From: an uncultured bacterium
GTDB taxonomy: Bacteria; Planctomycetota; UBA8742; UBA2392
Assembly: GCA_938014885.1 (NCBI GenBank)
Contig: CALLQI010000018.1
Location: forward strand, 248,001-312,000
DNA length: 64,000 nt
Direction: 5' to 3'
Of the stretch, positions 59,711-64,000 are shown one piece after another. Made by a program: the position numbers and the translations under genes. The number at the start of each line of letters is the position of its first letter. The first letter of the stretch is position 1. The notes beneath the pieces are model-generated. The model searched no databases. It was not told where the DNA came from and saw only the letters and a list, made by a program, of their open reading frames with translations.

Positions 59711-61231
59711 ATGCCTACGCTGATCCTGGACGGTCGTTCACTTACCCTCGAGCAAGTCGATGCCTTCCTTCAAGGGGGCCTCGCGGTCGATGTCGCGCCT
59801 AAGGCCCGCGTGGCCGTGCGGAAGGCCCGCGCGTTCGTCGAGACGTTGCTCAAGCGCGACGCCGCTGTGTACGGCGTGAACACCGGCTTCGGCAAGCTTG
59901 CCAACGTGCGCATCCCGGACGCCGACCTGGACACCCTGCAGCTGAACCTGATCCGCAGCCACGCCTGCGGCGTCGGTGAGCCTTTGCCGCCCGCGACCGT
60001 GCGGCTGGCGATGCTGCTGCGCGTGAACAGCCTGGTCAGCGGCAACAGCGGTGTGCGCGAAGAAGTGATTGACGCATTCCTCGGCCTGCTGAACAGCGAC
60101 GTGGTCCCCTTCGTGCCCGGCAAGGGCAGCGTCGGTGCCTCGGGCGACCTTGCGCCACTGGCGCACATCGCGCTGACGCTGATCGGCGAAGGCAGGGCCT
60201 ATGTAAAGGGAAAGTTAGTCACGGCCGCCAAGGCGCTGGCATCGGCGCGGCTCAAGCCGATTTCGCTGAAGGCCAAAGAAGGCCTCGCGCTGATCAACGG
60301 CACGCAGATTATCCAGGCAATCGGCCTGGTCACGATTTGCGGCCTGCAACGCTGGATCAAGGTCTGCGACCTTGCGGCCTGCTTGTCACTCGAGTCGCTG
60401 CGCGGCAGCGACAGCCCGTTTGATGCGCGAGTGGCGCGGATCCGGCCTCACCCGGGGCACGCGCTGGTGAGCCGCAACATGCTGCGGCTGCTTGAGGGCA
60501 GCGAGATCCGCGAAAGCCACCGCGACAACGACCCGCGCGTGCAGGACGCCTACAGCCTGCGTTGCGTGCCGCAGGTTCACGGTGCGGCGCGCGACGGCTT
60601 CAAGTTCGTGCGCGAGGTGTTTGAGCGCGAGCTGAACGCGGTCACCGACAACCCGCTGCTGTTCCCGGCCCAGGGCGAAGTGATCAGCGCCGGCAACTTC
60701 CACGGCCAGCCGCTGAGTAACGCGCTGGACTTCCTGGCGATCATCATGAGCGAGCTGGGGTCAATCAGCGAACGCCGCATTGAGCAGATGGTGAACCCGG
60801 ACCTCTCGAACCTGCCGCCCTTTCTGGTTGAAGGCAGCGGGCTGAACAGCGGCCTGATGATCGCGCAGGTTGTGGCCGCGGCCCTGGCCAGCGAGAACAA
60901 AATCTTCAGCCACCCGGCCAGCGTGGACAGCATCCCGACCAGCGCGAATAAGGAAGACCACGTCAGCATGGGTGTCACGGCCGCGCACAAGGCGGCGGCG
61001 ATTTTCGACAACCTGCGCTACATCATCAGTATTGAGCTGCTGGCGGGCCGGCTGGCGCTGGACCACCACCTTCCGCTGAAGGCCGGCCGGCTGGTCGAGG
61101 ACGCGGCCCGGGTGCTGCGCAAGGACGTGAAGCCCCTGCGCCAGGACCGCGTGCTGCACGAGGACTTCGAAACGATCCGCGGCCTCGTGGACAAGGGCAG
61201 CCTCGATGACGTGCTGGCGCGTCTGGACTGA
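59711..61231 (+). CDS. hutH: Histidine ammonia-lyase
   Basis: The protein has 506 residues, typical. It deaminates L-histidine to trans-urocanate using the MIO cofactor formed from the internal Ala-Ser-Gly. The tripeptide is in GSVGASGDLAPLAH. GVNTGFGKLAN, SLRCVPQVHG and NPLLFPAQGEVISAGNFHGQP also match the family. ATG 59711 starts it, as residues before it do not fit the family. The rest of the hut operon (hutU, hutI, hutG) is not present, so histidine breakdown must rely on genes elsewhere. Confidence 0.95.
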   Translation: MPTLILDGRSLTLEQVDAFLQGGLAVDVAPKARVAVRKARAFVETLLKRDAAVYGVNTGFGKLANVRIPDADLDTLQLNLIRSHACGVGEPLPPATVRLAMLLRVNSLVSGNSGVREEVIDAFLGLLNSDVVPFVPGKGSVGASGDLAPLAHIALTLIGEGRAYVKGKLVTAAKALASARLKPISLKAKEGLALINGTQIIQAIGLVTICGLQRWIKVCDLAACLSLESLRGSDSPFDARVARIRPHPGHALVSRNMLRLLEGSEIRESHRDNDPRVQDAYSLRCVPQVHGAARDGFKFVREVFERELNAVTDNPLLFPAQGEVISAGNFHGQPLSNALDFLAIIMSELGSISERRIEQMVNPDLSNLPPFLVEGSGLNSGLMIAQVVAAALASENKIFSHPASVDSIPTSANKEDHVSMGVTAAHKAAAIFDNLRYIISIELLAGRLALDHHLPLKAGRLVEDAARVLRKDVKPLRQDRVLHEDFETIRGLVDKGSLDDVLARLD

Positions 61232-61264
61232 TTGGGAGTCCCGCCCCGCGGGTCTGACGCCAGC

Positions 61265-64000
61265 CTAGCTCCCGGTCTTGATCGTGACCTCGAGGTGCTG
61301 GCCGGGCTTTAGCTCGAATTCGCGGCAGTACTTCTCTGCGGCGCCGGGCCAGGGCACGACGCGATAGGTGCCGGGCGGCAGGGCGCGCTGTTTGTATGCA
61401 AACTCAATGCGGCCTCCCGGGCAGACTTCGTCCGTACCCTGCAAGTCCACGGGCCACCAGCGTGTGCCGATGCGGATCGCGAAATACGCCACGCGCGGGC
61501 CCAGCTTGCTGGCGGGCATCCACCATGGATCGACGGGGTTGCCGGGGTCGCCGTATCCTTGACAGGTCAAGGTCAGGGTCGCGGCCGTGACCCAGGGAAG
61601 TTCCGACACCTTCACGGTATGGGGTTCTTCGCCCAGAGTGGCGCTGAAGCTGTGGCTTTGCACGACACCCGTGTAATCACCGTTCTCATCCACCAGTCGC
61701 CGCGTCAGCTGCACCGTCAAGGGCCCCAGCGGCAGCCCGTTGTAGCTGTCGGGCGAGACCTCGCACATGTACCCCGGGCCAAACGCGACGCCCTGGTACT
61801 CGGCCATGTCGCCTTCACTCAGCTCAAGCACCAGGCGGCCGTGGGTGTCAACTTCGGGCCCAAGCTCAGACAAGCGCACCGTCAGCGTGCCCGGCAAGGT
61901 CACCACGTACTCGCGCACGTTCTCGCCTTGGATGACTTGCAGGGTGTGGGTGCCCGCCGGCCCAAGCACCAGCCAGCGGTTGGTGCCCGGCAGGCGCAAC
62001 TGGTCGACCGGGACGTCGTGGCCGTTCCAGGGCTCCCTTCCCGGGCGCAGGCCATTCCACCCGGCCACCAGCTCGATCGGGTCATTCTCAAGGTCGATGT
62101 CCAGGTGCAGTTCGGTTTCGTCTTCGGCGTCCGGCACCGTGATCTCGAGGCAGGCCACCCCGGGCAGGTTGTTGAAACTGAAGTGCACCGTCGTGTTGCC
62201 GGCCGCAATGCGCAGCGTGCCCTCGAGGTAATTTTCGCCGCCGTGTAGTTCCCAGCGGTACTCGCAGGGAGGCACCCACCAGTTGCTGTTGCGGCCGGGG
62301 GTCAGGAACTCATAGCCTTCGTCCTGGTCAAACAGCACCATGCCCATGGCGCGAAAGAAATCCGAGTCTTCGTAGACGCCGGTGCCATGCAGATCCAGCC
62401 GGATCGGGTCGCCGCCCGGCGACAGCCACGCCGCCAGGGTCTGGTCAATGCCGAACGACACGCTGGCCGTTGGCACGTCAAAGGCTGTGTTGGTTACGGC
62501 GCGCGGCTTGATCTCGAATTGCACGGGCGGCAGGCCGGGTACCCAGGCGACGTAATGCCCGGTGGCAAGCTCAATCGGCGTCGGGGCCAGCGCGTCGTCT
62601 TCCCAGTCCAGGCTGATCTGTTCCACGTCGGCGTATTGCCCGCCGCGCAGCCACACCATGCCGCCCTTCACCGGCCGCCCGCCGAAACGCAAGAACGGTG
62701 CCCAGGTGCCGAAGGCGTCGTCGCCGACGATGATCTCGACGGTCTTGTGTTCCCCGGCCGCAAGCTGCACCACAATGCTGTGATAGCCGAAGTCATCGCC
62801 CAGGCTGACCAGCCAAAACCCGGGCGTGAGGCCGCCGACCAGGAATTCATTGCCCGTGTCGCGATAGAAGGAGTTACTGACCACGTCCAGGCCGAAGTCG
62901 TCCGGGATGCGCCCGAACGGCCCCACGGGTTCTACGTCCAGCTCGAGCGCGCCGGGCTCGGCGCTACCGGTATGCACGGCGACCACGCGCAGCGTGCAGA
63001 AGCTCGGCGCGGGCATCTCAAGCGTCAATTCATGCAGCCCGTGCCGCAATTCGACTACGCGCTCGGTGATCGCGCGGCCGGCCCCAAACGCCAGCACCCG
63101 CCAGCGGCCTGAGAACAGCGTCGGCCACTCAGCTTGCCCGGTGGCCCCGGTCACGGCGCTGAACTGTATGCGACCGGCCTCGGCGACGGGTTCGTTTTCG
63201 TCGATTGATCCCAGCCCGTACTCGAAGTCGAGGTCGTCCACGCAGTGCGGCTCAGCGGCGATTTCACGCAGGTGCTCCAGCTCGTCGCCCAGCCGCTCCG
63301 GTGGCGTGTCGCCCCACAGCGGGCCTGACTTGCCGCCCAGCACCGTGGGCCCGTGCGAGTAGCCGAAGCTGCCGGACTGCACGACGGCCCAATGCTGCAC
63401 GGGTGCAGGCGCGTCTTCGGGCACGACCCAGATGGCAAGTTCCGGCAGCGGACGCTGCTGGGCGTCGCAGACGGTGACGCGCAAGCCCGGGGCTTTGCGC
63501 ACGAGCCAGTCCACGGGCGTGGGGGCCGCAGCCTTTGCCAGCTCGCGGGCACGCGCGCTCACCGCTGAAGCCAGGGCAGCCGGCTCGTAGCCCGGCGGAA
63601 TGGGCAGCATCATGCGCCAGCCTTCGGGCGCCAGCAGGCATTGCTTGTCGGTGTCGCGCAGGGTTCGGATGTTGTCGGGTTCCGTGGCCAGCAGCTCGCA
63701 GCGCAACGCCAGCATGCCGTGCTCGTCCGGCCGGGCGCGCTGTTGCGGCGGGTCAGTGGGTGAACCCACGTCGCAGTCATCGGTGTTGTAGATGTAGCCC
63801 CAGCTGGGCCAGCGGGCCATCTGGATCGCGGGCCACAGTTCGCAATCGGCCAGCGCCAGCGGCTGGTTGGTGTCGGCGTCGATCACGCGCAGCCACAGCG
63901 TGCCGCTGGCCGGGTCATTGCGGATCTCGGGCGCGGCCGGCGGCTCCGGCAGTGTGATCGGCCCGGTTGCGTTTTGCCGGGCGTCGTCAACAACGGCATC
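61265..64000 (-). CDS. Very large beta-rich repeat protein, 5' end beyond window
   Basis: At least 911 residues are open from the right edge (no start in view) down to the stop at 61265. The residues are acidic/aromatic with many Trp and Pro. Repeating blocks of about 85-100 residues resemble carboxypeptidase-regulatory or Ig-like beta sandwiches: GTLWLRVIDADTNQPL, PGLRVTVCDAQQRPLPEL, HELTLEMPAPSFCTLRVVAV and later ones. Such proteins are usually secreted or surface-bound in planctomycetes. A signal peptide cannot be checked because the N-terminus is outside. No enzyme motif is seen. Confidence 0.6.
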   Translation of the reverse strand, partial: DAVVDDARQNATGPITLPEPPAAPEIRNDPASGTLWLRVIDADTNQPLALADCELWPAIQMARWPSWGYIYNTDDCDVGSPTDPPQQRARPDEHGMLALRCELLATEPDNIRTLRDTDKQCLLAPEGWRMMLPIPPGYEPAALASAVSARARELAKAAAPTPVDWLVRKAPGLRVTVCDAQQRPLPELAIWVVPEDAPAPVQHWAVVQSGSFGYSHGPTVLGGKSGPLWGDTPPERLGDELEHLREIAAEPHCVDDLDFEYGLGSIDENEPVAEAGRIQFSAVTGATGQAEWPTLFSGRWRVLAFGAGRAITERVVELRHGLHELTLEMPAPSFCTLRVVAVHTGSAEPGALELDVEPVGPFGRIPDDFGLDVVSNSFYRDTGNEFLVGGLTPGFWLVSLGDDFGYHSIVVQLAAGEHKTVEIIVGDDAFGTWAPFLRFGGRPVKGGMVWLRGGQYADVEQISLDWEDDALAPTPIELATGHYVAWVPGLPPVQFEIKPRAVTNTAFDVPTASVSFGIDQTLAAWLSPGGDPIRLDLHGTGVYEDSDFFRAMGMVLFDQDEGYEFLTPGRNSNWWVPPCEYRWELHGGENYLEGTLRIAAGNTTVHFSFNNLPGVACLEITVPDAEDETELHLDIDLENDPIELVAGWNGLRPGREPWNGHDVPVDQLRLPGTNRWLVLGPAGTHTLQVIQGENVREYVVTLPGTLTVRLSELGPEVDTHGRLVLELSEGDMAEYQGVAFGPGYMCEVSPDSYNGLPLGPLTVQLTRRLVDENGDYTGVVQSHSFSATLGEEPHTVKVSELPWVTAATLTLTCQGYGDPGNPVDPWWMPASKLGPRVAYFAIRIGTRWWPVDLQGTDEVCPGGRIEFAYKQRALPPGTYRVVPWPGAAEKYCREFELKPGQHLEVTIKTGS

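Overview
This window looks like a contig from a free-living, high-GC, Gram-negative (diderm) bacterium. Diderm signs are three lipoproteins with lipoboxes and a C-terminal-Phe outer-membrane barrel. A planctomycete or other PVC-type host is my best guess, not a proof. It rests on ispE next to a zinc-ribbon spoVG, a GspE-N-like domain on a long low-complexity membrane protein, several small zinc-ribbon proteins and abundant hairpin and heptamer intergenic repeats.

Layout. 0.7-4.4 kb: a membrane-anchored small protein and a large Ig-like lipoprotein hydrolase. 5.0-8.0 kb (minus): a phage-like DNA-packaging operon (small ORF, ABC-ATPase/GNAT fusion, terminase large subunit, small membrane protein). 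8.2-22.2 kb: arginase, a fatty-acid desaturase divergent from a MarR regulator, metK, a dienelactone-hydrolase-like protein lacking its nucleophile, an orphan DNA methyltransferase, a low-complexity membrane protein with four DxTxFSPPPP motifs, a HEAT protein, a phosphodiesterase-type hydrolase, ispE-spoVG and a small ORF. 22.7-34.0 kb: P-type cation ATPase, acyl-CoA carboxylase carboxyltransferase, TPR/zinc-ribbon protein, panB, a lipoprotein pair and argS. 34.1-44.3 kb (plus): a phage-like head/tail operon (portal, SU10/DUF5309-type capsid protein, unknown structural-type proteins, a hub/fibre-like protein, a lipoprotein). 44.4-50.2 kb: outer-membrane barrel, prmC, a NAD-kinase-like/SPFH pair divergent from a frameshifted NADAR gene, and a secreted caspase-like protein with Tudor-like repeats. 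50.3-54.3 kb: a second, HK97-type capsid-like gene followed by two unknown genes of visibly lower GC. 54.3-64.0 kb: aas, tRNA-His, thiolase, a methyltransferase, hutH and a giant protein running off the window.

The most unusual point is that packaging genes (terL) and head/tail genes lie about 26 kb apart, each embedded among housekeeping genes. There is no integrase, repressor, lysis or replication gene, and heptamer repeats of the host type sit inside the capsid operon. That is the pattern of a domesticated phage or gene-transfer-agent-like element, though particle function is not shown here.

Nearly every intergenic gap over 250 bp is filled with a mosaic of repeats. These include 7-bp-period arrays of several unrelated sequences, about 100-bp elements with 20-bp inverted ends, and modules joined by a recurring GGCAACTGCGTTT-like junction. 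No rRNA genes or CRISPR arrays were found. Only one tRNA gene is present.
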